Source: Salinispora mooreana
GTDB taxonomy: Bacteria > Actinomycetota > Actinomycetes > Mycobacteriales > Micromonosporaceae
DNA length: 64,000 nucleotides
Direction of reading: 5' to 3'
Assembly (NCBI RefSeq): GCF_000379065.1
Contig: NZ_KB900614.1
Coordinates: forward strand, 828,107-892,106
Below the pieces are notes generated by a model. The model worked only from the letters and a program-made list of their open reading frames with translations. It was not told the origin of the DNA and searched no databases. Below are positions 1 to 8,351 of the stretch, in pieces. Positions within the stretch are counted from its first letter, which is position 1. Every line of letters starts with the position of its first letter. The translations under genes were made by a program, and so were the position numbers.

Positions 1-201
1 CACGCCCCGGATACGCCACGGCGGGCCGGTGGGTTCATCCACACCCATGCTGATACCCGGCGCCAGGGTGAACAATCCGCGGGCAGGTCCCTGCCCATCC
101 GCGACCAGCTGGCGACCGCCCCACCCTTCGTGCCGATCATTGATGCACCGGAACCCGGGCCGGCGCGTCCGCTGGCTCCGGCGCCGCGCCCCACCAGCTG
201 A
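1..201 (+). CDS. Possible 3' end of an unidentified gene entering from the left edge
   Basis: Frame 1 is open from the first base to a TGA at 199-201. It reads as a Pro/Ala-rich C-terminus ending in PAPRPTS. Its last 65 bases overlap the end of the opposing kinase gene. No domain is recognisable and there is no start in the window, so this may be chance; the composition merely resembles a disordered actinobacterial tail. Confidence 0.25.
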   Translation, partial: HAPDTPRRAGGFIHTHADTRRQGEQSAGRSLPIRDQLATAPPFVPIIDAPEPGPARPLAPAPRPTS

Positions 202-838
202 GCAGGTGCTCTCTGATCTGCCGGCTCACCTCGTCCGCCGGACAGTCCGCATCCACCAGCACGAAGGTGGAGTGCTCTGGCAGGCTCCGGTACGCGCGAT
301 CCGCCGCGATCAGGTATCGCATGCTCTCGTGGTCAGTGCCGCGCCGCTCGATCCGCCGGTACGCCTCAGCGGGGTCAACCGCCAGCAGAAACGTTACCTG
401 TGGCCGGGGAAAGACCCGGTAGCCGAGGCGGGCCAGCCGCTCCCACCGGTGCCCGCCGTGTGCCCGAATGCTCGCATACTGGCAGGCGGAGTAGCGGTCC
501 ATCACCGCGACCCGGCCGGTCAGCCGGCGCCCCAGCAGGGCGGCGGCGATGGCGAGCCAGCGCAGAACGGACTCTGCGACCAGGAGGCCGGCCCGCCCGA
601 GGAGCCGCTGCGCATCCCGCCGACCCAGCCGCCGCGCCACGCGGCCGAGGAAACGCCGGCCGCCGGCGTTGCGATGGTAGGTGGCGGGAAGCCCGACCGC
701 GGTCAGCGCCGCAGCCAGCCGGTGGGCCTGCGTCGTCTTACCCGAACCGTCGATGCCGATCAGGGCGACGGCACGCAGTCGAGCCCTGCCGCGTCGCCGT
801 CGGACCCTGCCGCGTCGCGCCCCCTTGAAATCGGCCAC
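137..838 (-). CDS. Thymidylate kinase-like P-loop nucleotide kinase
   Basis: A 233-residue protein of the dTMP kinase family, which phosphorylates (deoxy)nucleoside monophosphates with ATP in the cytosol. Visible are the P-loop GIDGSGKTT near residues 27-35, the DRY motif (MDRYSACQY) and a lid-like RRIERRGTDHE segment. The GTG at 838 is preferred: the frame stays open upstream to 1132, but that part is shadow sequence overlapping the divergent nucleotidyltransferase gene. A basic patch (RRGRVRRRRGR) precedes the P-loop. It does not look like the housekeeping tmk, and stand-alone paralogues of this type often have uncertain substrates. The 3' end may overlap a convergent reading frame. Confidence 0.75.
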   Translation of the reverse strand: MADFKGARRGRVRRRRGRARLRAVALIGIDGSGKTTQAHRLAAALTAVGLPATYHRNAGGRRFLGRVARRLGRRDAQRLLGRAGLLVAESVLRWLAIAAALLGRRLTGRVAVMDRYSACQYASIRAHGGHRWERLARLGYRVFPRPQVTFLLAVDPAEAYRRIERRGTDHESMRYLIAADRAYRSLPEHSTFVLVDADCPADEVSRQIREHLLSWWGAAPEPADAPARVPVHQ

Positions 839-997
839 CCTGCACACGCTATCCGACCCACGCTCCCGCCCCACCGGCCGATCCGCCACCTTTGGTGGTG
901 GTTGACGGTTTTCCGGCGCGCTGTGCCAGGTGTGGCGGACCACGATGCCGGGTACCGTCCTGACACTTCCGCCCGACCACCAGGAACGGAGAGCCAG

Positions 998-1582
998 ATG
1001 GCCGAGCGCGGGACCGAGACCCTGGTGCACACGCTGAAGAAGGTCGCCGCCGTGCTCAAGCAGGAAGAAATCCCCTTCGCGCTCGGCGGCAGCTTCGCGG
1101 TGTACGCGCACGGCGGCCACTCCAGCGAACACGATGTCGACTTCCTGATCCGGGAGTCAGACATCGACCAGGCCCTGGGCGCCCTTGTCGCGGCCGGCTT
1201 CCTCGCCGAGCGCCCGCCCGAGGACTGGCTGGTCAAGGTCTTCGACGACAACCGCGTGGTGGACCTGATCCACCGACCTGTCGAAAGCCCGGTGACGGAC
1301 AAGACCTTCGTCGAGACGATCATCCGGCCGGTGGACGCGATCCACATGCCGGTGCTCTCGGCAACCCAGCTGATGGTGCACAAACTGCTCAGCTTCTCGC
1401 AGCACTACTGCGACTTCGCCCGGGGCCTGCCCCTGGCTCGCTCGCTGCGCGAGCAGATCGACTGGGAACGGGTATGCCGGGACACGCGCCACTCGCCGTA
1501 CGCCGAGGCGTTTCTGGTGCTGCTGGACCGGCTTGAGGTGGTGGCGTACGCCGGCACCCCGGAACGAGAGGGGACACCGTGA
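998..1582 (+). CDS. Nucleotidyltransferase-fold protein (AbiEii/MNT-like)
   Basis: A 194-residue protein with a nucleotidyltransferase active-site signature: GGSFAVYAHGG followed by HDVDFLI, the G-G-S helix and D-x-D metal motif typical of the NTP_transf/AbiEii superfamily. Members transfer NMP groups to proteins, RNA or small molecules; the target here is unknown. The ATG at 998 follows GGAACGGAGAG. The frame is open much further upstream, but that region is antisense to the kinase and is not protein-like. It is first in a tight (+) operon and its stop overlaps the next start by 4 nt (GTGA). No HEPN partner lies beside it, so a classical MNT/HEPN toxin pair is not supported. Confidence 0.7.
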   Translation: MAERGTETLVHTLKKVAAVLKQEEIPFALGGSFAVYAHGGHSSEHDVDFLIRESDIDQALGALVAAGFLAERPPEDWLVKVFDDNRVVDLIHRPVESPVTDKTFVETIIRPVDAIHMPVLSATQLMVHKLLSFSQHYCDFARGLPLARSLREQIDWERVCRDTRHSPYAEAFLVLLDRLEVVAYAGTPEREGTP

Positions 1583-1857
1583 CCGAGCACCGCGACGTTG
1601 ACACACGACGAGCGACCGACGCGTACGTGTCAGCCGAGATTCATCGGCTCCTCGCCGAGGACCCCGACGTCGCCGAGCAGGGCATCACCGTGGTCCGCCG
1701 GGAACTCGGCCTGGTGCTGCACGGCGAGGTGGAGAGCGCGCAACGCCGAGACGAAATTCTCCGGCGGGTCGCCGAGCACTTCCCGGATCTGGCGGTAACC
1801 AGCGACATCGGAGTGATCCGCGCACAGCCGCCCACGGAAATCGAACAACTGCCCTGA
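1579..1857 (+). CDS. BON-domain-like small protein
   Basis: A 92-residue protein starting at a GTG that overlaps the upstream stop. The central part (GITVVRRELGLVLHGEVESAQRRDEILRR, given by key segments VVRRELG, VLHGEVES and RRDEILRR) follows the BON pattern: a strand, a loop with the conserved glycine (HGEVES), then a helix. BON domains bind phospholipids or serve as accessory stress domains. There is no signal peptide, so it is probably cytosolic. Translational coupling suggests it works with the nucleotidyltransferase or is co-regulated with it. Assignment is by pattern only. Confidence 0.6.
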   Translation: MTEHRDVDTRRATDAYVSAEIHRLLAEDPDVAEQGITVVRRELGLVLHGEVESAQRRDEILRRVAEHFPDLAVTSDIGVIRAQPPTEIEQLP

Positions 1858-1866
1858 GGAGGCCCG

Positions 1867-2643
1867 ATGGTAGTCCGAATCGCCGCCGTGGGTGACGTAC
1901 ATCTGGACGAGGACGTGGTTGGTCGTTTCCGGCCGGCCCTCGAGGAGGTACCGAACCACGCCGATGTGCTGCTGCTGGCCGGTGATCTGACCCGGCACGG
2001 CACCGAGGCGGAGGCGCAGTGTGTGGCACGCGAGTTCGGTGGCCTGGGGGTGCCGGTGGTGACCGTACTCGGCAACCACGACTACCAGTGCGACGAGGTA
2101 CCGCAGGTGGTGGGGGTGCTGGAGGCCGCGGGAATCACCGTGCTGGAGGGCAACGGGACGGTGTTGGACTGCGGGGGCAGCCGGCTCGGCATCGCCGGGG
2201 CGAAGGGGTTCGGTGGTGGCTTCGCCGGGCGGTGTGCCGCCGACTTCGGCGAACCGGAGATGAAGGCGTTCGTGGGGGCCAGCACCGCGAGCGCGGACGC
2301 GCTCAAGGCCGCCCTACACTCCCTCGACTGCGACCTGCTGGTGGCACTGACCCACTACTCCCCGGTGCCCGACACGCTGGCCGGCGAGCCGCCGGAGATC
2401 TACCCCTTCCTCGGCTGCTACCAGCTGGGCCAGGCGATCGACTCCGCCCCCACCACGCTCGCCCTACACGGGCATGCCCATCACGGGACCGAACGCGGCA
2501 CCACACCCGGAGGAGTACGGGTGCGTAACGTGGCACACCCGGTGATCAAACAGGCGTACAGCGTCTTCCACCTGGGTGAGCACCTCGAACCGGGCGAGGT
2601 TTCCCGGATGGGCAGTCTGGGTACTCGGCCGGCGTGGAGCTGA
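1867..2643 (+). CDS. Calcineurin-like metallophosphoesterase
   Basis: A 258-residue dinuclear metal phosphoesterase with the whole motif set in order: GDVHLDE (D-x-H), LLAGDLTRHG (GD), VLGNHDYQ (GNHD), LTHYSPVP (H) and LHGHAHHG (GHxH). This is enough for a working metal centre. The substrate is unknown; the family includes cyclic-nucleotide, dinucleotide and phosphoprotein hydrolases. It sits 9 nt after the BON gene with GAGGAGG just before the ATG. No signal peptide is seen. Its last 10 bases overlap the GTG start of the next small gene. Placement beside a nucleotidyltransferase makes an add/remove pair possible, but that is inference. Confidence 0.85.
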   Translation: MVVRIAAVGDVHLDEDVVGRFRPALEEVPNHADVLLLAGDLTRHGTEAEAQCVAREFGGLGVPVVTVLGNHDYQCDEVPQVVGVLEAAGITVLEGNGTVLDCGGSRLGIAGAKGFGGGFAGRCAADFGEPEMKAFVGASTASADALKAALHSLDCDLLVALTHYSPVPDTLAGEPPEIYPFLGCYQLGQAIDSAPTTLALHGHAHHGTERGTTPGGVRVRNVAHPVIKQAYSVFHLGEHLEPGEVSRMGSLGTRPAWS

Positions 2644-2777
2644 TTCTCTGGACGATCTCGGTCATCCTGGTGGCGGCCGGCATTCTCGCCCTGTTCCGGC
2701 ACCGAATCCTGTGGGGAGTCGTCCTCATCGTCGGTGGCCTGCTGGTCGGACCGGGTGGGGTCAACGCCATCAGCTGA
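2634..2777 (+). CDS. GPGG-motif small membrane protein
   Basis: A 47-residue protein starting at GTG 2634 inside the end of the phosphoesterase gene. It is one hydrophobic stretch (LILWTISVILVAAGILAL), a short basic turn (FRHRI), a second hydrophobic stretch and the C-terminal motif VGPGGVNAI. Small actinobacterial membrane proteins with this GPGG motif form a recognised family of unknown function. Overlap with the upstream stop and only 3 nt to tspO indicate the same transcript. It would form a tight helical hairpin in the membrane. Confidence 0.7.
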   Translation: MELILWTISVILVAAGILALFRHRILWGVVLIVGGLLVGPGGVNAIS

Positions 2778-2780
2778 CGG

Positions 2781-3299
2781 ATGGAGCGAAGTCACTCCCA
2801 GGTGCGCCAGGGCGCGCGTAGCTCCGCGGGGGCCGGCGGCCGACGCGGGTGGTTGGCCCTGCTCGGCTTCGGCGCGGCCGTCTGCTGCGCTGCCGCGGTC
2901 GGCGGGCTGGGGGCCCGCGACAGCAGCGCCGACTACGCCGGCTTCGAGCAGCCGGCCTGGGCTCCCCCGGCGGGGGTGTTCGGACCGGTCTGGACGGTGC
3001 TCTACGCGATGATCGCGGTCTCCGGCTGGCTGATCTGGCGGCGCGCCGGTTTCAGCTCCGCGCTCTGGGCGTGGGGCGCGCAGCTGGTGCTCAACGCGGT
3101 GTGGAGCCCCCTCTTCTTCGGAGCCGGTCAGTATGGGCTGGCGTTCGCCGACACTGTTCTGTTGTGGGGGACGATCGGCGGGACTGTCCTGCTCTCCTCC
3201 CGGATCTCCCGGGCCGCTGCGACCCTGCTGCTGCCCTACTGGGCCTGGGTCTCCTACGCCACCCTGCTCAACCTGGCCATCTGGCGGCTCAACGCGTGA
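2781..3299 (+). CDS. TspO/MBR family membrane protein
   Basis: A 172-residue polytopic protein of the TspO/peripheral benzodiazepine receptor family, which binds tetrapyrroles, haem intermediates and sterol-like ligands in membranes. Five membrane segments are visible, with the family aromatic pattern: QPAWAPPAGVFGPVWTVLYA, then W-rich segments including ALWAWGAQLVLNAVWSPLFF, and the last helix PYWAWVSYATLLNLAIW. A roughly 20-residue basic N-terminus precedes helix 1. It is last in the small (+) operon. In other bacteria TspO is stress or redox linked, which fits the BON and GPGG neighbours. Confidence 0.9.
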   Translation: MERSHSQVRQGARSSAGAGGRRGWLALLGFGAAVCCAAAVGGLGARDSSADYAGFEQPAWAPPAGVFGPVWTVLYAMIAVSGWLIWRRAGFSSALWAWGAQLVLNAVWSPLFFGAGQYGLAFADTVLLWGTIGGTVLLSSRISRAAATLLLPYWAWVSYATLLNLAIWRLNA

Positions 3300-3372
3300 T
3301 CGACCAGGAGAACGCATCGACGTTTTCATATCGTTACCCGCTCGTGTCGTCTTCGGGGTGGACCACGCCGGC

Positions 3373-3387
3373 TGCAAACGCTTTTGT
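3373..3387. promoter_or_regulatory. Candidate LacI-family operator before the sugar ABC operon
   Basis: TGCAAACGCTTTTGT is a near-palindrome around a central CG (CAAACG/CTTTTG, one mismatch), the shape of LacI-family operators. It lies 71-85 nt before the ATG of the solute-binding lipoprotein. No LacI-type regulator gene is in the window. Inference from pattern and position. Confidence 0.4.
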
Positions 3388-3457
3388 GTGGAGCACGCCC
3401 ATCGGATCGGCGCCAGGTCTGTCGCACTGACCCGCGCCGGCCAGGAAGGAGGACGGC

Positions 3458-4801
3458 ATGGCGGTCTTCGCCAGACCACGCCACGCCTTCGCAATAGCTG
3501 GCGCGCTCGGCCTGGCTGTCGTCGCCACCGCCTGCGGTAGCGACGACGACGCCAGCGGCCGGGCCGATTCCCCAGAGTGCGCGGTATACGAGCAGTACCA
3601 GGGCAACGGCGGCAGCGAGGTCTCCATCTACGCGTCCATCCGCGATGCCGAGGCGGACCTGCTCGAGCAGTCCTGGGAGCAGTTCGCCGACTGCACCGGC
3701 ATTGAGATCGACTACGAGGGCAGCGGCGAATTCGAGGCACAGCTCCAGGTCCGGGTTGACGGCGGCAACGCGCCAGACATCGCCTTCATCCCACAGCCGG
3801 GCCTCCTGAACCGCTTCGCGCGGGCCGGCAAGCTCACGCCGGCGTCGGCCGAGACCAAGGCGATGGCCGAGGAGAACTACACCGCCGACTGGCTCCAGTA
3901 CAGCACTGTCAACGGCGAGTTCTACGGTGCTCCGCTGGGCTCGAACGTCAAGTCATTCGTCTGGTACTCGCCGAAGATGTTCCGGGAGCAGGGCTGGTCG
4001 GTGCCGAGCATCTGGGACGACCTGATCAAACTCAGTGACCGGGCCGCCGCCGACGGCATCACGCCGTGGTGCGTCGGCATCGAGTCCGGTGACGCCACCG
4101 GCTGGCCAGCCACCGACTGGATCGAGGACGTGCTGCTGCGGACGCAGACCCCCGAGGTCTACGACCAGTGGACCACCCACGCCATTCCCTTCGACGACCA
4201 GCGCGTCGTGGAGGCCGTCGATCGCGCCGGCACCATCCTACGAAACGAGAAGTACGTCAACGGCGGCTACGGCGGAGTGAAGAGCATCGCCACCACCTCG
4301 TTCCAGGAGGGCGGCCTGCCAATCCTCCAGGACGAGTGCGCCCTGCACCGACAGGCGTCGTTCTACGCCAACCAGTGGCCCGAGGAGAGCCGGGTAGCCG
4401 AGGACGGCGACATCTTCGCGTTCTACTTTCCGCCCATCGACCCGGCGAAGGGCAAACCGGTGTTGGGGGGCGGCGAGTTCACCGTCGCCTTCGACGACCG
4501 CCCGGAGGTCCAGGCGGTGCAGACGTACCTCGCCTCCGGTGAGTACGCCAACAGCCGGGCCAAGCTCGGCAACTGGGTGTCGGCGAACACGAAGCTCGAC
4601 CTCTCGAACGTGACCAACCCGATCGACCGGCTCTCGGTCGAGCTCCTCCAGGACGAGCAGACGATCTTCCGCTTCGACGGTTCCGACCTGATGCCCGCCG
4701 CCGTCGGCGCCGGAACGTTCTGGAAGGAGATGGTGTCCTGGATCAGCGGCAAGGACACCGCGGCGGCCCTCGCCGCCATCGAGAGTTCCTGGCCCAGCTG
4801 A
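3458..4801 (+). CDS. Sugar ABC transporter substrate-binding lipoprotein
   Basis: A 447-residue extracellular solute-binding protein (family 1), the ligand receptor of a carbohydrate importer. The N-terminus is a lipoprotein signal: basic start, hydrophobic core and lipobox VATAC with the Cys at about residue 26, then a Ser/Asp-rich linker. The body carries typical SBP segments (GNAPDIAFIPQPGLLNRFA; WYSPKMFREQGW) and resembles alpha-glucoside (AglE-type) receptors. AAGGAGG precedes the ATG. Two permease genes follow, but there is no ATPase gene; it probably relies on a shared MsiK/MalK-type ATPase encoded elsewhere, as is usual in actinomycetes. The ligand is unknown. Confidence 0.9.
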   Translation: MAVFARPRHAFAIAGALGLAVVATACGSDDDASGRADSPECAVYEQYQGNGGSEVSIYASIRDAEADLLEQSWEQFADCTGIEIDYEGSGEFEAQLQVRVDGGNAPDIAFIPQPGLLNRFARAGKLTPASAETKAMAEENYTADWLQYSTVNGEFYGAPLGSNVKSFVWYSPKMFREQGWSVPSIWDDLIKLSDRAAADGITPWCVGIESGDATGWPATDWIEDVLLRTQTPEVYDQWTTHAIPFDDQRVVEAVDRAGTILRNEKYVNGGYGGVKSIATTSFQEGGLPILQDECALHRQASFYANQWPEESRVAEDGDIFAFYFPPIDPAKGKPVLGGGEFTVAFDDRPEVQAVQTYLASGEYANSRAKLGNWVSANTKLDLSNVTNPIDRLSVELLQDEQTIFRFDGSDLMPAAVGAGTFWKEMVSWISGKDTAAALAAIESSWPS

Positions 4802-4813
4802 TCAACCCGCCCC

Positions 4814-4841
4814 GGTGGCCCGGCCATGAGGCCGGGCCACC
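4814..4841 (+). promoter_or_regulatory. Perfect intercistronic stem-loop between binding protein and permeases
   Basis: GGTGGCCCGGCC (4814-4825), a 4-nt ATGA loop, and the exact complement GGCCGGGCCACC (4830-4841). It begins 12 nt after the lipoprotein stop and ends 27 nt before the permease ATG. There is no U-tract, so it more likely protects the 3' end of the lipoprotein mRNA or causes partial termination, giving excess receptor over permease. Confidence 0.7.
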
Positions 4842-4868
4842 GCCAGCCCACGCATCCCCGGAGGGCGG

Positions 4869-5921
4869 ATGAACTTCGACTTCGCCGACGAGGCACCGAA
4901 GCTCGCCATGTTGCTGTACGGGGTGGTCGCCTTCGTGGCGGTGGTCGGTGGCCTCCTGCTGCTACTCGACGTCGTCCCCACCTGGCTCGCCCGTCGCCGG
5001 CAGGCCCGGCTCGCCGCGGCCGTCGCCGCCGGGAGGCCGCTCGAGCCGGGCCGGCGCCGCTCCCGCGAGGGCCTGTTCGCCCTCTTCTTTCTGCTGCCCA
5101 CGGTCCTGATGCTCGGCATCGGCCTGGTCATCCCCGCGATCCGCACCCTCGTGCTGTCGCTCAGGAACGGCGACAGCACGCAGTGGGTCGGGCTGCGCAA
5201 CTACGGCTGGATGGTCGACCGGCCCGAGATCGTCGATATCCTGTGGAACACCGCTCTCTGGGTGCTGCTGGTGCCGCTGCTGGCCACCTCGGTCGGTTTG
5301 ATCTACGCAGTGCTCGTTGACCGCGCCCGCCTCGAGGCCCTGGCCAAGTCCCTGATCTTCCTGCCGATGGCGATCTCGTTCGTCGGCGCCGGCATCATCT
5401 GGAAGTTCGTCTACGCGTTCCGGCCCGCGGAGGCAGACCAGATCGGCCTGCTCAACCAGATCTGGGTGTGGCTCGGCGGCGAGCCCCAGCAGTGGCTGGC
5501 GAACCCACCGCTGAACACCCTGCTGCTGATCGTGGTGATGATCTGGATCCAGGCCGGTTTCGCCATGGTGGTGCTCTCGGCCGCCATCAAGGCCATTCCC
5601 ACCGACATGGTCGAGGCTGCTCGCATCGATGGCGTGAACGCCTGGCAGCAGTTCTGGCGGATCACCCTGCCGGGCATCCGGCCCGCCCTGGTCGTGGTGG
5701 TGGTGACCATCTCGATCGCCACGCTGAAGCTCTTCGACATCGTCCGCACGATGACGAACGGCAACTTCAACACCAACGTGATCGCGACCGAGATGTACAA
5801 CCAGGCGTTCCGGTACGGGCAGACCGGCCAGGGCTCGGCCCTCGCTGTCGTCCTGTTCATCCTGGTCATTCCCATCGTCATCTACCAGGTACGCAGCCTG
5901 CGCCGGCAGCGGGAGGTATGA
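4869..5921 (+). CDS. Carbohydrate ABC transporter permease (MalF/AglF type)
   Basis: A 350-residue inner-membrane permease. A first hydrophobic helix near residues 10-40 is followed by a basic cytoplasmic stretch (RRRQARL, RRRSREG) and a six-helix core. The EAA loop, which docks the ATPase, is present as EAARIDGVNAWQQFWRITLP near residues 252-271. It would pair with the next permease as a heterodimer. GGAGGGCGG before the ATG is the ribosome site. The extra N-terminal helix is typical of MalF/AglF-like subunits. Substrate specificity cannot be read from the sequence. Confidence 0.9.
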   Translation: MNFDFADEAPKLAMLLYGVVAFVAVVGGLLLLLDVVPTWLARRRQARLAAAVAAGRPLEPGRRRSREGLFALFFLLPTVLMLGIGLVIPAIRTLVLSLRNGDSTQWVGLRNYGWMVDRPEIVDILWNTALWVLLVPLLATSVGLIYAVLVDRARLEALAKSLIFLPMAISFVGAGIIWKFVYAFRPAEADQIGLLNQIWVWLGGEPQQWLANPPLNTLLLIVVMIWIQAGFAMVVLSAAIKAIPTDMVEAARIDGVNAWQQFWRITLPGIRPALVVVVVTISIATLKLFDIVRTMTNGNFNTNVIATEMYNQAFRYGQTGQGSALAVVLFILVIPIVIYQVRSLRRQREV

Positions 5922-5925
5922 CCCC

Positions 5926-6879
5926 GTGACCACCACCACCCCGACGCGGGCCGGAGCCGCGACGCCGCCGACCATCGCCGGCCGCGTGCGCAGTCGGCTG
6001 AACACCCGCTGGGCCACCGCCGTGTCGATCGTGATCGCGATCGTCTGGACACTCCCGACCTTCGGGCTGCTCGTCTCGTCCTTCCGACCCGAGGACCAGA
6101 TCAAGACGACCGGCTGGTGGACGTTCTTCGCTGACCCACAGCTGACGCTGGAGAACTATGAGCAGGTGCTCTTCGGCCGCTCCTCGTCCGCCGGCCAGCT
6201 GGCCAGCTACTTCCTCAACTCAATCGTCATCACGCTGCCGTCGGTGTTGTTCCCGCTGGCCTTCGCGGCGCTGGCCGCGTACGCGCTGGCGTGGATCAAC
6301 TTCCGGGGGCGGGACTGGATCTACATCGGCATATTTGCGTTGCAGATCGTCCCGCTACAGATGGCCCTGGTCCCACTGCTCAGTTTCTTCTCCCAGGGCA
6401 TCAGTGTCGGCGGCATCGACCTCCTGCCCGCCTGGAACCTCAACGACGAGCAGCGCTTCGTCCAGGTCTGGTTCGCCCACACCTGCTTCGCGCTGCCCCT
6501 GGGTGTCTTTCTGCTGCACAACTTCGTGTCCCAGCTTCCCCGGGACCTGATGGAAGCAGCCCGGGTCGACGGTGCCACCCACCCGAAGATCTTCCGTACG
6601 GTCGTGCTGCCGCTGATCACCCCAGCGCTGGCCGCGTACGGCATCTTCCAGTTCCTCTGGGTCTGGAACGACCTGCTGGTCGCGTTGATCTTCGCAGGCG
6701 GCGGGGACGACACCGCTCCACTCACCGTCCGCCTCGCCGAGCTGGCCGGAACCCGGGGCAACGAGTGGCAACGCCTCACCTCCGGCGCGTTCGTCGCGAT
6801 CGTCGTGCCGCTGATCGTCTTCCTGTCGTTGCAGCGCTACTTCGTCCGCGGGCTCCTCGCCGGCAGTATCAAGGGGTGA
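5926..6879 (+). CDS. Carbohydrate ABC transporter permease (MalG/AglG type)
   Basis: A 317-residue six-helix permease and partner of the preceding gene. It starts at GTG 5926, four bases after the upstream stop, with GGGAGG at 5911-5916. The N-terminus is Thr/Ala-rich, and the EAA loop EAARVDGATHPKIFRTVVLP lies near residues 209-228. The C-terminus RGLLAGSIKG is the standard MalG-type ending. The gene ends 13 nt before the convergent MFS gene stop, with only a weak GGGG/CCCC hairpin between them. No glycosidase follows, so the transported sugar is not indicated by context. Confidence 0.9.
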   Translation: MTTTTPTRAGAATPPTIAGRVRSRLNTRWATAVSIVIAIVWTLPTFGLLVSSFRPEDQIKTTGWWTFFADPQLTLENYEQVLFGRSSSAGQLASYFLNSIVITLPSVLFPLAFAALAAYALAWINFRGRDWIYIGIFALQIVPLQMALVPLLSFFSQGISVGGIDLLPAWNLNDEQRFVQVWFAHTCFALPLGVFLLHNFVSQLPRDLMEAARVDGATHPKIFRTVVLPLITPALAAYGIFQFLWVWNDLLVALIFAGGGDDTAPLTVRLAELAGTRGNEWQRLTSGAFVAIVVPLIVFLSLQRYFVRGLLAGSIKG

Positions 6880-6892
6880 GCCCCGCCCCGTA

Positions 6893-8317
6893 CTACATTC
6901 GCTTGGCACGGCGGCGAAGCAGGACTCGCACCGCAGCGATGTCCCGCGGGGAGCTGCGGGCCGCGAGCCAGTACATGACCCCGGTCGGTACGAAGAACAG
7001 CTGAAATGCGGCGAGCCCCACCGCGTAGTTCATCGGTGGCGGGAAGGCCGTCCGCAGCCCATCGAACACCACCCCGACCACTCCGTTCCCGGCAGCCCGG
7101 CCGACCCCGTTGGCCAGGTTGCCGAGACTGTACACAGTGCCGCGATGCTCCGGTGGGTTGACATCGGCGATCAGGGCGAACCAGTTCGGCGAGTTGGCCG
7201 AGGTCAGGGCGAGCGCCAGCAACGCCGTAAGCAGACTCAGCCCGACTGTCGGCTCGGTCAGCACACTCGCCAGCACCGCCCGGACGATGGTGCCCGAGCC
7301 AGCTCCGTCGGGCACGTCGATGCGGATCGGCACGAAGAAGAGCACGAGATAGAACGGCAGCGCCGCGAGGATCCCGACCGCGGCGACCGTCGCCCGGCCG
7401 GACGGGGTACGGCGTTGCAGCGCATCGCCGACCAACCCGCCGACGATGGAGAAGACCCCGCCGAGCTGGAACAGGGTGGCGAAGACGCTGCCCACCACGA
7501 CCGCCGTCGCGGCCGAGTAGCCCTGCGCCTCGGCCCGTTCGATGAAGAGCACCGGCAGCCAGACCAGCGAGCCGAACGCGGCCTGCGCGGTAACCCCCTG
7601 CAGGATCAGCCAGCGGTTCGTCCGTCGGCCAAGGATCCGCGGCAGGTCCGCCCGGCTGATCCGGTGGTCGTACTCGGCGCCACCGGCCAACCGGTCGGCC
7701 AGCTCCGGTTCGCTCTGACCACGCCGAATGTCGAAGGTGAACAGGTAGGCCGCGGTGGCACCGAGCCCCACCACGGTGAGCACCAGAAACGGACGTCGCC
7801 AGTCCGCCGCCCCGAGCAGACCGCCCACCAGGGTTCCGGCCAGCGTGCCGACCCCCTGGGACAGCCCCCAGAAGCTCATCACCAGGCCCCGCCGACGGGG
7901 CGAGATCAAGTCGGTGACCACCGAGAAGCCAACCGAGCCAACGGCACCGAGACCCACCGCACCGACCACCTGGGCGGCCAGAAAGGTCGGATAGCTGCCC
8001 GCCACCGCGCTGCCACCAGTGCCGAAGGCCCAGATCAGCGTGCCAACCATGAGCAGCGGCTTGCGGTTGGTGCGGTCCCCGACGTAGGCCCAACCCACCG
8101 CCGCCACCGCGCTGACCAGGAAGTTGGTCGCGGTGACCAGGCCGAGTAGGTGCCGCGACACATCAAACGCGTCGGCGATCGAGCCATACAGCGGAGGCAC
8201 CAGGCCGATCGCCACATTGTCCAGGGAGGCGAGCAGCACGAACACCACGACGCTGTAGAACCGGTGCGCCGGGCTGCCGCCCCACGCCCGCACCGGGCCG
8301 CCGGTGGCCGAGGTCAT
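6893..8317 (-). CDS. MFS transporter, last gene of the xylA-xylB run
   Basis: A 474-residue major facilitator with about 12 hydrophobic segments. The A-motif between helices 2 and 3 reads GWAYVGDRTNRKPLL, and a second, weaker repeat is in the C-terminal half. ATG 8317 is chosen because upstream candidates would overlap xylB and add a hydrophilic non-MFS stretch. It follows xylB by 34 nt on the same strand, so co-transcription is likely and pentose uptake or efflux is plausible. However, the sequence is not a clear XylE/sugar-porter type (no PESPR-like motif), so the substrate is open. Confidence 0.75.
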   Translation of the reverse strand: MTSATGGPVRAWGGSPAHRFYSVVVFVLLASLDNVAIGLVPPLYGSIADAFDVSRHLLGLVTATNFLVSAVAAVGWAYVGDRTNRKPLLMVGTLIWAFGTGGSAVAGSYPTFLAAQVVGAVGLGAVGSVGFSVVTDLISPRRRGLVMSFWGLSQGVGTLAGTLVGGLLGAADWRRPFLVLTVVGLGATAAYLFTFDIRRGQSEPELADRLAGGAEYDHRISRADLPRILGRRTNRWLILQGVTAQAAFGSLVWLPVLFIERAEAQGYSAATAVVVGSVFATLFQLGGVFSIVGGLVGDALQRRTPSGRATVAAVGILAALPFYLVLFFVPIRIDVPDGAGSGTIVRAVLASVLTEPTVGLSLLTALLALALTSANSPNWFALIADVNPPEHRGTVYSLGNLANGVGRAAGNGVVGVVFDGLRTAFPPPMNYAVGLAAFQLFFVPTGVMYWLAARSSPRDIAAVRVLLRRRAKRM

Positions 8318-8351
8318 GCCAGCAGCCAACCAGGGCCGGCCCACTGGCCGG

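Noticed and set aside
29..997. Plus-strand extension of the nucleotidyltransferase frame upstream of 998
   Set aside because: It is antisense to the P-loop kinase gene, has non-protein-like composition, and a ribosome site marks the start at 998.
998..1857. MNT/HEPN toxin-antitoxin pair
   Set aside because: The partner gene is BON-like, lacks the HEPN R-x4-6-H motif, and the operon continues into unrelated membrane genes.
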